This document shows, one piece after another, positions 52,955-61,913 of a stretch of DNA of 62,075 nt (positions are counted from its first letter, which is position 1; each line of letters opens with the position of its first letter). The notes under the pieces are model-generated. The model was not told the origin of the DNA and made no database searches. It was given only the letters and a program-made list of their open reading frames with translations. The stretch comes from Bacteroidales bacterium (GTDB taxonomy: Bacteria > Bacteroidota > Bacteroidia > Bacteroidales > P3): the NCBI GenBank assembly GCA_017469625.1, contig JAFUGA010000005.1, positions 1 through 62,075 of the forward strand, written 5' to 3'. The position numbers and the translations under genes are program-made.

Positions 52955-54244
52955 TTATCTTGCTAACCATAGAACAGGATTTTGACACTTAACACCTTGT
53001 CTTACTTGGAAATTCATCTCACTTTCGCCGTTTTCGTTTGTGGCAATTGTACCTATGGATTGTCCTGTAGAAACTTTGGTACCATCTTTTACAGATACAG
53101 TGGCAAGGTTTGTATATACAGTCATATATTCTCCGTGTCTAATGATTACAATCTTGTTTCCATTAGGACCAGACCAAACCTTACAAACTTCACCTTCAAA
53201 AACTGCTTTAACGGCAGAACCTTTAGTTGTGCGAATATCTACACCAAGATTTTCTATCTCTACACCTGGAATATCAGGGTGAGGATGCCTACCGAAACCA
53301 CTTACTATTACACCCTTACCTACAGGCCACGGCAACTTACCTTTATTGGAAGCAAAACTATTACTTAAAGCCTCTTCCTTAGGAGTAGCAGACATAACAT
53401 AGTTCTTTTTCTCTGTCTCTTTTTTCTCTGAGGTTGCAGGTTTGTTAGTTGATTTTGTAGCGTTATTAGAAGCATTCTTCTTTTTAGTTTCTGCTATCTT
53501 TGCTTGTTTTTTAACTTCGGCAGAAACGGCTGCATTTATTTGTTGTTGCAGTTTCTTCTTTTTCGCTTCTTTTTCTTTTATCTGTTTGGCTATTTTATTT
53601 TCTTGTTTCTTTATATCGTTGACAACTTTTTCTTGTTGTTTCTTTTCCTTGTTTAGATTGTCTGTATTTACCTGCTCTTGTTTTAAAAGAACAGCCTGAG
53701 TCTTTTTTTGGCTCAACAAATCCTCTGTCATAGAAGACAATTCCATAGTTTTGTGCTGGATAAGATACATTTGCTGTCTTAACATCTTTGCAGATTTTCT
53801 GAAAAAGATATACCTCTGATAAGCCTCTTGGTAATCCTTGGCTGCAAAAATAAATAGTAACTTATCCATAGCAGTTCTGTTTCTTTGCGCATAACGAAGC
53901 ATTTGAGAATAGTTTTGTTTCATTACCTCCAAATCTCTGTAAGAATCTGAAATAGATTGTTGTGTAGTTTTTATTTGAGAATCCAACATTCCTATTTGAG
54001 AAGATATATTTTTAACAAGTTGTTGTCTTTGTTCCACTTTTTTTCTTATTATTTGTAGTTCAGAAGTGGACATTTTCTTGTTTTTTCTTGTTTCTTTCAG
54101 TATAGCATTCATAGATGCTATTTCTTTTTCTATCTTACTTTTTTCTTTTTCAAGGCTTTGACGATTTTGTGCAAAGGTTTGATTACCAAGCAAACAGAAA
54201 AAACATAAAAAGAATATAGATATATATTTTATCTTTTGTATCAT
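52955..54244 (-). CDS. envC: EnvC-like murein hydrolase activator
   Basis: This 429-residue protein has a signal peptide, a long coiled coil (about 25-265, KEKSKIEKEIASMNAILKET etc.) and a C-terminal LytM/M23 domain (about 310-428). Of the LytM zinc ligands, the HxH pair is replaced (IVIIRHGEYMTVYTNL where active enzymes have HGxxYxTxYGHL), so it is probably an activator of amidases, not a peptidase, like E. coli EnvC. It acts in cell separation at the septum. Confidence 0.85.
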   Translation of the reverse strand: MIQKIKYISIFFLCFFCLLGNQTFAQNRQSLEKEKSKIEKEIASMNAILKETRKNKKMSTSELQIIRKKVEQRQQLVKNISSQIGMLDSQIKTTQQSISDSYRDLEVMKQNYSQMLRYAQRNRTAMDKLLFIFAAKDYQEAYQRYIFFRKSAKMLRQQMYLIQHKTMELSSMTEDLLSQKKTQAVLLKQEQVNTDNLNKEKKQQEKVVNDIKKQENKIAKQIKEKEAKKKKLQQQINAAVSAEVKKQAKIAETKKKNASNNATKSTNKPATSEKKETEKKNYVMSATPKEEALSNSFASNKGKLPWPVGKGVIVSGFGRHPHPDIPGVEIENLGVDIRTTKGSAVKAVFEGEVCKVWSGPNGNKIVIIRHGEYMTVYTNLATVSVKDGTKVSTGQSIGTIATNENGESEMNFQVRQGVKCQNPVLWLAR

Positions 54245-54305
54245 ATTTTCAGAATTTAAGTCGCAAAGATAAGGAAAATTTTTCTATTTGAACTAAATCA
54301 AAGCA

Positions 54306-54953
54306 TTAAAAAAAGTAAGACAATCCCGCAGATACTCCTCTCCATCTGTAATTACTAAAATTCATTACATTGACAAAACCGAATAAATACTCAAGATTAA
54401 ACTCCCAATTATGATTAAAATCATATCCCAATCCCAACTTATAACCTATATCTTCTCTTGTCAAACTTCTATCATCAAAAGTTTTGTAAGTGATAGGCTT
54501 ATTATAACTTTCTTCGTCTGGGTTTAAAGAAGTTTGGTCTGTATTGCCAAACAAACCGTATGTAAAGAAAGGAGTTAGGGACAAAAACCAACCTCTACCA
54601 AGTCTTTCATCACCAAATTTTAACTCTATTGTAGCATCAAACTCAAGGAAATAGCCATCAACATCTGCTTTTACTGTTCCGGGATAATTTGCAGTGTAAC
54701 CACGTTTGTACAAGTCCATACTTGGCCTAAAATATATCATATAAACCAAATGTTTTTCTCCTTGTATACCTGCTTTCATTCCTACTTTGGCAGAATTGTT
54801 TGCAGATGGATTTATATAATCATAAGTTGCTGAAACATTTACTCCAAACTTCCATGGGTCATTGAAACTTTTGACCTTGCTTTGTTCCATTTGAGCAAAA
54901 CAGGATAAGGAAACAATAAACGCAACAACAAGAATGGCAAAACTCCTCTTCAT
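54306..54953 (-). CDS. Outer-membrane beta-barrel protein
   Basis: This 215-residue protein has signal peptide MKRSFAILVVAFIVSLSCFA and then amphipathic strands with aromatic girdle residues. It ends in ..RWRGVSAGLSYFF with a C-terminal Phe, as in OMP beta-barrels recognised by BamA. About eight strands fit the length. No specific porin or receptor family is recognised. Confidence 0.75.
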   Translation of the reverse strand: MKRSFAILVVAFIVSLSCFAQMEQSKVKSFNDPWKFGVNVSATYDYINPSANNSAKVGMKAGIQGEKHLVYMIYFRPSMDLYKRGYTANYPGTVKADVDGYFLEFDATIELKFGDERLGRGWFLSLTPFFTYGLFGNTDQTSLNPDEESYNKPITYKTFDDRSLTREDIGYKLGLGYDFNHNWEFNLEYLFGFVNVMNFSNYRWRGVSAGLSYFF

Positions 54954-55065
54954 TTCAATATTTCTATATTTCTTTTATAAGATTAAAAAACAATGTTCAA
55001 TATATACTAACGTAAGAATTTGATAATTATTTTCAAAACCTAGAATTTCTCTTTCTTCGTTGTTA

Positions 55066-55170
55066 TAAAATGAAACTTTATTCTAATTTTCTAAGACAAA
55101 GAAAGAATTTTCTATCTCTTTGTTTTAATTTCACGAAACAAAGTTTTAGAAAATTAGAATAAGGTTCTAT
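55066..55170. repeat. Modular palindromic repeat, copy G
   Basis: GAAACTTTATTCTAATTTTC, AAGAATTTTCTATCTCTTTG and AAACAAAGTTTTAGAAAATT, followed by AACGGTGTTTTG, which is also seen after copy B. It lies between the beta-barrel and HigA-like genes. Confidence 0.8.
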
Positions 55171-55222
55171 GAAAACGGTGTTTTGTAATACTGTTATCTA
55201 TCTTATAAAAGTGAAGTGTAGG

Positions 55223-55681
55223 TTATTTTTGTTGCAAAGAAATTAAAACTCCCATTTGTTCGCTTAACTTATTCATAGTTTGCAACATTTTTTCAGCCCA
55301 TTCGGAAGTAAGAACAACACTTTCTTTCTTTTGCAGTTCTTTTTCTTTGTCATAATCTTCTTGCATTTGCAACCAAACCTCTTTTGGATAGTCAAATACT
55401 TCTTCTAAACGTTCTGCTATCATAGGTGTTATTCTTCTCTTACCTTTTAGAATTTCGGAAAGGTTGGAAGGTGTAATGCCTAATTTTTCGGCACATTCTT
55501 TTTGTTTCATTCCCTCAACCTTAATGTTCTCTTTTATATAATCACCTGGACAATTATATTTGCCTTTGTACTTCTTTTCAATTTTTTTCAATTTCTTCTC
55601 AAGAGCATCTCGTTTCGGTGTTCCTATTTGTCCAAATATTATATCTTTTACTTCTTCGTCTGTATAAACTCTCATTGCCAT
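55223..55681 (-). CDS. higA: HigA-like antitoxin (XRE helix-turn-helix)
   Basis: This 152-residue protein has an XRE domain at about 45-105 (MKQKECAEKLGITPSNLSEI, LKGKRRITPMIAERLEEVF) and the HigA-type PxEVWLxMQxDYDxE end. It would repress its own operon and neutralise the toxin encoded just upstream at 55700. The toxin-first order is typical of HigBA. Confidence 0.8.
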   Translation of the reverse strand: MAMRVYTDEEVKDIIFGQIGTPKRDALEKKLKKIEKKYKGKYNCPGDYIKENIKVEGMKQKECAEKLGITPSNLSEILKGKRRITPMIAERLEEVFDYPKEVWLQMQEDYDKEKELQKKESVVLTSEWAEKMLQTMNKLSEQMGVLISLQQK

Positions 55682-55699
55682 ATTTTTTTCCTCCCAAAT

Positions 55700-56032
55700 T
55701 TATTGTTCATAATATTGTTTTCTTATTCTTTCTGCTTTTTCTATTTCTTTTTGTGGTGTCTTTTGAGATTTTTTAATAAATCCATTTGTTGCTACAACAA
55801 AAGATTTCTTTTTCTTATCCCAAAAAGCCAGCAATCTGTATTCGATACCATTATATTTTGTTCTGAACTCCCAAATATTAGTACCTACCAATTTTTTTAA
55901 AAGTTTTTTATCCATTCTTTTCTTCGCTTCATCTATTGTTGTATAGATTGCAGACTGAACTTCGCTGGATTGTTTGTTTATAAAGAAAATTGCCTTTTCC
56001 AAATATATAATATTAAAACTTTTACCTTCCAT
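55700..56032 (-). CDS. higB: HigB/RelE-like toxin (Gp49 family)
   Basis: This 110-residue protein is of the phage-derived Gp49/HigB type: SEVQSAIYTTIDEAKKR, VGTNIWEFRTKYNGIEYRLL, FVVATNGFIKKSQKTP. Such toxins are ribosome-dependent mRNA interferases. It is followed 18 nt later by the HigA-like gene on the same strand. Confidence 0.8.
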   Translation of the reverse strand: MEGKSFNIIYLEKAIFFINKQSSEVQSAIYTTIDEAKKRMDKKLLKKLVGTNIWEFRTKYNGIEYRLLAFWDKKKKSFVVATNGFIKKSQKTPQKEIEKAERIRKQYYEQ

Positions 56033-56189
56033 ACGTTTTAGATATTTTGATAATGCAAAGTTACATTCTTTTTAAATATTACCAAATATTTTTGAGAATT
56101 ATTTGTAACATAACATGTTGTTTTTTTATTGTAATTTTATCATTTTCTAATATCAAACAGCGACATATTTAGTTTTGATACTACATTTC

Positions 56190-58655
56190 TTATTTCAGAA
56201 GTTTTAAGATTTCTTCTTGGGAAGAAATTTTGTAACCTTGCGAAAGATATACAATATTCTCTTTTTCCAATAGTACAAGAATAGGGTAGTTGTTTTGAAA
56301 TTCAAGGTTGGTTGCCTTAATGATGAGTTTTTCTATCTCTTTATCTTTGTCCAAAAGTATTTTGGTGTTCTTTGGCAACGAAGGAAAAACAGAGATTGAA
56401 AAATCTGCATTAAGAAGGCTTTTATCCAAAACTAAAACAAGGACAACATCTTCATACTTGTCAAAATCTTCCTTTGATTTGGCTATATCTACAAGTAAAT
56501 GCCTTGAAGGTTCTTTGTATGGGTCTATAACAGCAAGAACGATAGCCTTGTTTTCATGTTGTGAAAGATTTAACAAGTAGCATTCTAATAGATCTGTAAA
56601 ACCCAAAGTTTTTATCTCTTTGATTTCAGGTAGATTTATTGTTCCATAAACTTTTTTATCTTCTTTGTTTGCTGGTATAGTTACAGTAATAGTTGTTGCT
56701 TGTTTTGAGTTTGTTAAATCAAAATAAGATTCCGTTACATTTACACTTCCATTAGAGTTTCTATTGCCTACAACCATTCTGTATCTGCCTATGCTTAATT
56801 GTAATGTATCTGGGAATTTTAAAAACTTAGGGTCGTATTCGTAATCCAATGTTTTAAATTCTCCATTCTCGTATTTCTGAATTGTAAATTGTGAATAGTA
56901 TTCAGGTTTTATTTTATTGTTGTTGTCATTATTAACAATCAGAATGCAGTTGTTTTGTTCAGATAGTTCTTTTTCTTTGAAAGCATATTGCCAAACGGAG
57001 TTTTCGTTTTCTCTCCATTGACTTCTACCTGTTGCCCATTCGTATCGTGCTTGTATGTTGAAACTTCTGCATATTGCAACAGAAAGAATTTCTCTTGATT
57101 TTTTATCTGCCTGTTTATAATTCAAAACACCTTCAGGCGAGATAGGTACTCCGTAATAGTTGTCTTTATTATTTAATTGTATATTCTGCTCTATCCATTT
57201 TGCTATTTGGTTTCCATCGGTGAAGTTTTGTTTTTTGTCAAAATATTTCTTTATGAAACTTCTCCAAGTAGTGATTTTTTCTAAAGCAATACGAGGATTG
57301 ATAACATATTCTGAAGTTTCTGTCTTGCGAATATAGTTAAGGTGGTCTATAATCGTTGAGGTCTCAAGGTCTCTTAGGTCTTTTTCATAAACAAGTTGAA
57401 GTATTCTTTCTTTCAATGGGTGAGAACATCTTAGAACTTTTGCAACCTCATTGTAGTTTCCCCAAGATTTTGTTATCAATTCATCATCTGTTTTGGGAAA
57501 TGTAGATATATAAGCATTGCGGATTGAATCCTCATAAACCAAACGTTCATTGTTTTTCTTAATAAGTTCTTCTGGTGTAGTTTCTATAGGAAGTTCTTTT
57601 GGAGGAGTAAGAAGCATAGAAATGTTTTTTCGTTGTTTAAAAAATTCTTCTTCGTTTTGCAGAGTTACAACAACGTTTGTTTCATCTGCAAGTATATGTT
57701 GTTGTGCTATCTTTTTGTCCTTTTTTACCCAAACAACAATATCTCCATACCCTGTAGTAAGACAAGCAACACCATTGTCGTTTGTAAGTATCTTTGCTAA
57801 AGGATAATATTCTGCATAATTATATAGTCCAAAAGAAACTTCTGCATCTTTTTGTATAATACCTTTTTCATCTTTTACAGTTATGCAAAGTTTTTTCACA
57901 GGAGCATAATGTTCAGTCAGGTTGATTTTTGAGTATTTCTCTGTTTGAAAATTCACTTCTTCTTTTCCGTTATATTTGCCAAAAACAGTAGTATGTACCA
58001 TCATAGCACGTTTTGCTGGAGCAGTAAACCAAGCCATATTCAAACGAGGTTCAGGTTCGCAAGCACCAAGATAGTACCATGTACCATCTATCCATACTTC
58101 TACCCAAGCATGATTGTCATCTGTATGAGCCCAACGAGGAGTATAACATTGACGAGCAGGAATACCAACAGAACGAAGAGCAGTTACAGTGAAAGTACTT
58201 TCTTCTCCACATCTACCCCAAGAAGTTCGCATGGTAGCAAGAGGAGAAGAGGTTCTACCATCAGAAGCCTTATAATTGACTTTTTCGTGGCACCAATGGT
58301 TTACTTCCAATGCAGCATCGTACATGCTAAGTCCTTTAACTCTTTCTTTTAAAGCATTATACATAACAACTCTTGCTGTGTCAAGGTTTTCGTTATTCAC
58401 TCTGTAGACCAAAACAAAATGTTTGAAAATATCCTCTGGTATTTTCTTTCCCCAAGAAAAAGTTTCTCTTGCTTTCAGAGCGTACTCCACTTGTTGAACA
58501 AAAAATGATGTATCATAATCCACCCTATCTGAAAGTGGCATGTATTCGTATAAAAAATTAAGGTATTGTTGAGTTTCTTTACTTAGATTTTGTTTTTGAC
58601 CAAATCCTGTAATTGACAATAAAACTACAAACAAAAAGAATACTGTTTTTTTCAT
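56190..58655 (-). CDS. Exported transglutaminase-like protein
   Basis: This 821-residue protein has a signal peptide and a transglutaminase-like (TGc) domain at about 125-205, with the nucleophile in GRCGEES, the His in DNHAWVEVW and the acidic residue near YLGACEPE. Further on there are a carboxypeptidase-regulatory-like beta domain (about 250-320) and a C-terminal region with a thioredoxin-like pattern (DLLECYLLNLSQHENKAIVL, about 675-800) that lacks a CxxC. It is probably a periplasmic or surface cysteine protease-type enzyme; the substrate is unknown. Confidence 0.8.
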   Translation of the reverse strand: MKKTVFFLFVVLLSITGFGQKQNLSKETQQYLNFLYEYMPLSDRVDYDTSFFVQQVEYALKARETFSWGKKIPEDIFKHFVLVYRVNNENLDTARVVMYNALKERVKGLSMYDAALEVNHWCHEKVNYKASDGRTSSPLATMRTSWGRCGEESTFTVTALRSVGIPARQCYTPRWAHTDDNHAWVEVWIDGTWYYLGACEPEPRLNMAWFTAPAKRAMMVHTTVFGKYNGKEEVNFQTEKYSKINLTEHYAPVKKLCITVKDEKGIIQKDAEVSFGLYNYAEYYPLAKILTNDNGVACLTTGYGDIVVWVKKDKKIAQQHILADETNVVVTLQNEEEFFKQRKNISMLLTPPKELPIETTPEELIKKNNERLVYEDSIRNAYISTFPKTDDELITKSWGNYNEVAKVLRCSHPLKERILQLVYEKDLRDLETSTIIDHLNYIRKTETSEYVINPRIALEKITTWRSFIKKYFDKKQNFTDGNQIAKWIEQNIQLNNKDNYYGVPISPEGVLNYKQADKKSREILSVAICRSFNIQARYEWATGRSQWRENENSVWQYAFKEKELSEQNNCILIVNNDNNNKIKPEYYSQFTIQKYENGEFKTLDYEYDPKFLKFPDTLQLSIGRYRMVVGNRNSNGSVNVTESYFDLTNSKQATTITVTIPANKEDKKVYGTINLPEIKEIKTLGFTDLLECYLLNLSQHENKAIVLAVIDPYKEPSRHLLVDIAKSKEDFDKYEDVVLVLVLDKSLLNADFSISVFPSLPKNTKILLDKDKEIEKLIIKATNLEFQNNYPILVLLEKENIVYLSQGYKISSQEEILKLLK

Positions 58656-58699
58656 ATCAAATTAGTATTAAATGATTTATAACTCTATGCAATAAATTT

Positions 58700-60352
58700 T
58701 TATTTTACAAATAGTTCTGTGAATTTGAAATTTTTACTATCAAATAAACCTTTATCGCTTAGTTTTAGTTCAGGGATAACCAATAAAGCCATAAAGGACA
58801 AAGTCATATAAGGAGATTGCAAACTATTGGAAAGATTCTTTGCTTTTGAATTAAGTTCTTTGTATTTCTCTGCAACAATTTCGCAATTCTCTTTAGACAT
58901 AAGTCCTGCAATCTGTAGAGGTAAAACATCTTTTTCTGTGTTGCAAACTAAGGAAATACCACCTTTATTTTCTACAACAAGGTTTATAGCCTCTACTATT
59001 TCTTTATCCGAAACTCCTACTGCAACAATATTATGTGAATCGTGTGAAACAGACGATGCAATTGCACCTTGTTTGAAACCAAACCCCTTTATAAATGCGA
59101 CTTGAGGTTTAGTGTTTTCGTATCTATTTAAGACAACTATCTTTAATATATCTTTGGAAGTATCGCTTGTTACATAATTGTTTTCCACTTTTGCTTCGCA
59201 CTGAACAGACTTTGTAAATAACTCTCCGTCAAAACATTCAATAACATTTATTTTTGTTTGCTCACTTTTTACCTTTATATCTTCTTCTGAAAGATAAGTT
59301 GCATTGAATTTATTTGGTAAAACCTTAGTATCTAATTCATTTAAAACAAGTTCTTTATTTACTCCTGTTTTTCTGTTATATACTTCTACTCCATTGATAT
59401 AGGTAGATAACACATTGAAATCTTGTAAATTATCTACTATTATAAAGTCTGCATTATCTCCTTCTTGCAATAGTCCGAAATCTAAATTATAATGTTCTTT
59501 TGGATTTAGACTTGTTGCTCTCAATACGTCAAACAAATTATACCCAGCCAATAAAGCACGTTTTACTAATAAGTTTATGTGTCCTAAAAGCAAATCATCG
59601 GGGTGTTTATCATCGGAACAAAACATTATATCTTTAGGGTGAGAGGATATAAGAGGCAATAAATTATCAAAATTCTTTGCAGCACTGCCTTCTCTTATCA
59701 ATATTTTAATTCCGTAGTTGATTTTCTCTAAGGCTTCTTTTATTTCAGAGCATTCATGGTCTGTTGTAATACCATAGGACGAGTATTCCTTAATATCTTC
59801 TCCTACGACAGATGGAGCATGTCCATCTATAGGCTTTTTGTGTTTTATAGCAGAAGAGATTTTTTGCATAACCTCTTTATCTTTAAAGAGTACACCGGGA
59901 TAATTCATCATTTCAGACAAGAAATATATATCTTCGTTGCCAAGAAATTTATCAACATCTTCGCTATTTAGTATTGCACCAGAAGTTTCAAAACTTGTAG
60001 CAGGAACACAAGAAGGAGTCCCGTTATAGAAATGAAAATTTACGTTTTTACCATCTTGTATCATATATTCAATTCCTTGCATTCCAAGAACATTGGCTAT
60101 TTCATGTGGGTCAGAAACAACACCTATAGTTCCAAACTTTACAACCTGAGTAGCGAAGTTTCGTGGCAAAAGCATAGAACTTTCTATATGTATATGAGAA
60201 TCTATAAACCCTGCCATAATATAAGGAGCATCTGCACTTATACCTTCTTTTTCAGAAATGGAATATACTTTGTTATCCTTTATAGTGAGTTCCCCATCTA
60301 TAATTTTCTTATTTACTATATCTATAATGTGTCCTGAAAAAATTCTTGTCAT
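58700..60352 (-). CDS. ade: Adenine deaminase
   Basis: This 550-residue amidohydrolase converts adenine to hypoxanthine and ammonia. Start MTRIFSGHIIDIVNKKIIDG (ATG 60352) is chosen; an upstream in-frame ATG at 60385 adds 11 unmatched residues. Metal motifs AGFIDSHIHIESS and VSDPHEIANVLG are present, as is the conserved HDSHNIVAVG near the C-terminal third. It would act in purine salvage. Confidence 0.92.
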   Translation of the reverse strand: MTRIFSGHIIDIVNKKIIDGELTIKDNKVYSISEKEGISADAPYIMAGFIDSHIHIESSMLLPRNFATQVVKFGTIGVVSDPHEIANVLGMQGIEYMIQDGKNVNFHFYNGTPSCVPATSFETSGAILNSEDVDKFLGNEDIYFLSEMMNYPGVLFKDKEVMQKISSAIKHKKPIDGHAPSVVGEDIKEYSSYGITTDHECSEIKEALEKINYGIKILIREGSAAKNFDNLLPLISSHPKDIMFCSDDKHPDDLLLGHINLLVKRALLAGYNLFDVLRATSLNPKEHYNLDFGLLQEGDNADFIIVDNLQDFNVLSTYINGVEVYNRKTGVNKELVLNELDTKVLPNKFNATYLSEEDIKVKSEQTKINVIECFDGELFTKSVQCEAKVENNYVTSDTSKDILKIVVLNRYENTKPQVAFIKGFGFKQGAIASSVSHDSHNIVAVGVSDKEIVEAINLVVENKGGISLVCNTEKDVLPLQIAGLMSKENCEIVAEKYKELNSKAKNLSNSLQSPYMTLSFMALLVIPELKLSDKGLFDSKNFKFTELFVK

Positions 60353-60414
60353 AATTCGTCTCTTTATTTCTTTGCAAATATACAAATATTTCTGATAACT
60401 TGTAACGATGTTTT

Positions 60415-60530
60415 TATTTTGTTTTTCTATTTCTTCGTTTTGTATTTCTAAAACTTGATTTCGTTGTAGCGAAACTTTGTTTTAATTTTCTAACTCTTTG
60501 TTTTAGAAAAATGAAACGAAGAAAGAGAAA
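60415..60530. repeat. Modular palindromic repeat, copy H
   Basis: AAACTTGATTTCGTTGTAGC, GAAACTTTGTTTTAATTTTC and TTTAGAAAAATGAAACGAAG in a degenerate array upstream of ade and the polysaccharide locus. Confidence 0.7.
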
Positions 60531-60710
60531 ACAGGAATTATTGATAAGGATTTTCTTTTGATGAATGTAATTAAACATATTTTCAGAAAAATATTATATA
60601 GTGAAATATCTCTTCAAAATTATGTTAAATGATGTATGTAAATATAGATAAATCAAATATTTAATTTACTTTTTGACCAATGATTTTTGCGATAGAAGTA
60701 CCCTATTGAA

Positions 60711-60750
60711 TATAAATTTTTATAAATTTTTATAAATTTTTATAAATTTT
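60711..60750 (+). repeat. 10-bp tandem repeat (TATAAATTTT, four copies) in the promoter region
   Basis: Four perfect copies of TATAAATTTT end 4 nt before the -7 box at 60755. The repeat length equals one turn of DNA, and copy-number change would move upstream elements relative to the core promoter. Confidence 0.85.
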
Positions 60751-60754
60751 TTTG

Positions 60755-60762
60755 TACTTTTG
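60755..60762 (+). promoter_or_regulatory. -7 box TACTTTTG of the polysaccharide locus
   Basis: TACTTTTG follows the tandem repeat. The -33 region would fall inside the repeat. A leader of about 190 nt precedes the UpxY-like start; it contains ACGGGAGACCCC near 60930, which might be an antiterminator recruitment site (inference). Confidence 0.6.
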
Positions 60763-60960
60763 CACTCATCATTGTATACATATTTTATTATTTGTTTTTG
60801 TGATAGGTATTTCTTAAGATGATATGTAACGATGAAAACATAGTAAAAGTAGTCTTGTGTATGTCGCTTCTATATAAGTACATACAGGACGAAAAACGAA
60901 AAAGTATTTCCATGTTAGATTAACACGGGAGACCCCAAGAATTATATAGTTTAGATATTG

Positions 60961-61539
60961 ATGAGTGATATTGGAACAAAATTAAATAACGAAGAATTAG
61001 TGCATTGGTATCCTTTGCGGATATTTCATTCCAGTATCAGACGTCAGAAACTTCTTAAAGAAAAACTTGATGCAGAAGAAACGGTTGTAGAAACTTATAT
61101 TCCAGAACGTTTAGTAGATGTTGAAGAGAATACTTTTACTTCTGTTTTAGCAAATTATATTTTCATTCGTATTTCGTTGCAAAATCTGAAAAAAATAAAA
61201 GCAGATGCAAGATATAGTGTTCTTCGTTATGTGATGAATATTAGACACGATGAGGTACAAAATGAAATCTCAAAAATTGCTTATGTATCAGATATTGAGA
61301 TGGATAATTTCAAAAGAGTTATAGATAATATAAACGAGCAAGTAATAATTTTAAACAATAGTAATTTTGCAATTCGTCCAGGACAAAGAGTAGAGATTAC
61401 AGATGGAGTATTCAAAGGCACACAAGGAATAGTAAAAAGCATAAAAAAACATTTATGTGTTGTAGTCTCTGTAGAAAACGTCATATCCCTCGCAATCACC
61501 GGTATACACAAAAAGTTTCTAAAGAAGATAGAGAATTGA
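60961..61539 (+). CDS. UpxY-like NusG-type transcription antiterminator
   Basis: This 192-residue NusG paralogue has an N-terminal NGN domain (HWYPLRIFHSSIRRQKLLKE, about 14-110) and a C-terminal KOW motif (RPGQRVEITDGVFKGTQGIV, about 140-160). UpxY-type proteins are encoded first in Bacteroides capsular loci and let RNA polymerase pass terminators in their own operon. The start ATG at 60961 is preferred over a TTG three nt earlier. The next gene with clear coding sequence is the epimerase at 61914. Confidence 0.85.
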   Translation: MSDIGTKLNNEELVHWYPLRIFHSSIRRQKLLKEKLDAEETVVETYIPERLVDVEENTFTSVLANYIFIRISLQNLKKIKADARYSVLRYVMNIRHDEVQNEISKIAYVSDIEMDNFKRVIDNINEQVIILNNSNFAIRPGQRVEITDGVFKGTQGIVKSIKKHLCVVVSVENVISLAITGIHKKFLKKIEN

Positions 61540-61913
61540 GAAAATGGAAATTGTTTGAAATACTTTTATGAGCATAATGTTTGACTATAGAAGTAAATAA
61601 TAGTTAAAGTGTAAATGGGATATATTGTTATCAATCAATAGTTTACTGTATGGACTCATGAACAAAATAGATTTAACAATGTGGAGATTATGTTCATAGG
61701 CAAGGGTAATGAACAATAACTAACATGTCGTATTTTTAATCGTCATATCTGGTTGGAATTTATTTGAATACGACCTTATGCATCAAATAAAGTTTTTTAA
61801 TAAAGCATAAAAACAGGTAAACATTGGAACTTTTATATAAGTTGAGTTATGTAAGTACTTTTCTGTAGAGATATTTTTTACACATGTTTTAGAAAAAAAA
61901 TTATCAATTGAAT
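61540..61913. other. 374-nt non-coding gap in the polysaccharide locus
   Basis: I see no ORF, terminator or clean inverted repeat here. A upxZ-like gene, which usually follows upxY, is not present in this gap. It may hold promoter or regulatory sequence for the epimerase gene. Confidence 0.5.

Noticed and set aside
61540-61913. Invertible promoter before the epimerase gene
   Set aside because: No clear inverted repeat pair was found in the gap.
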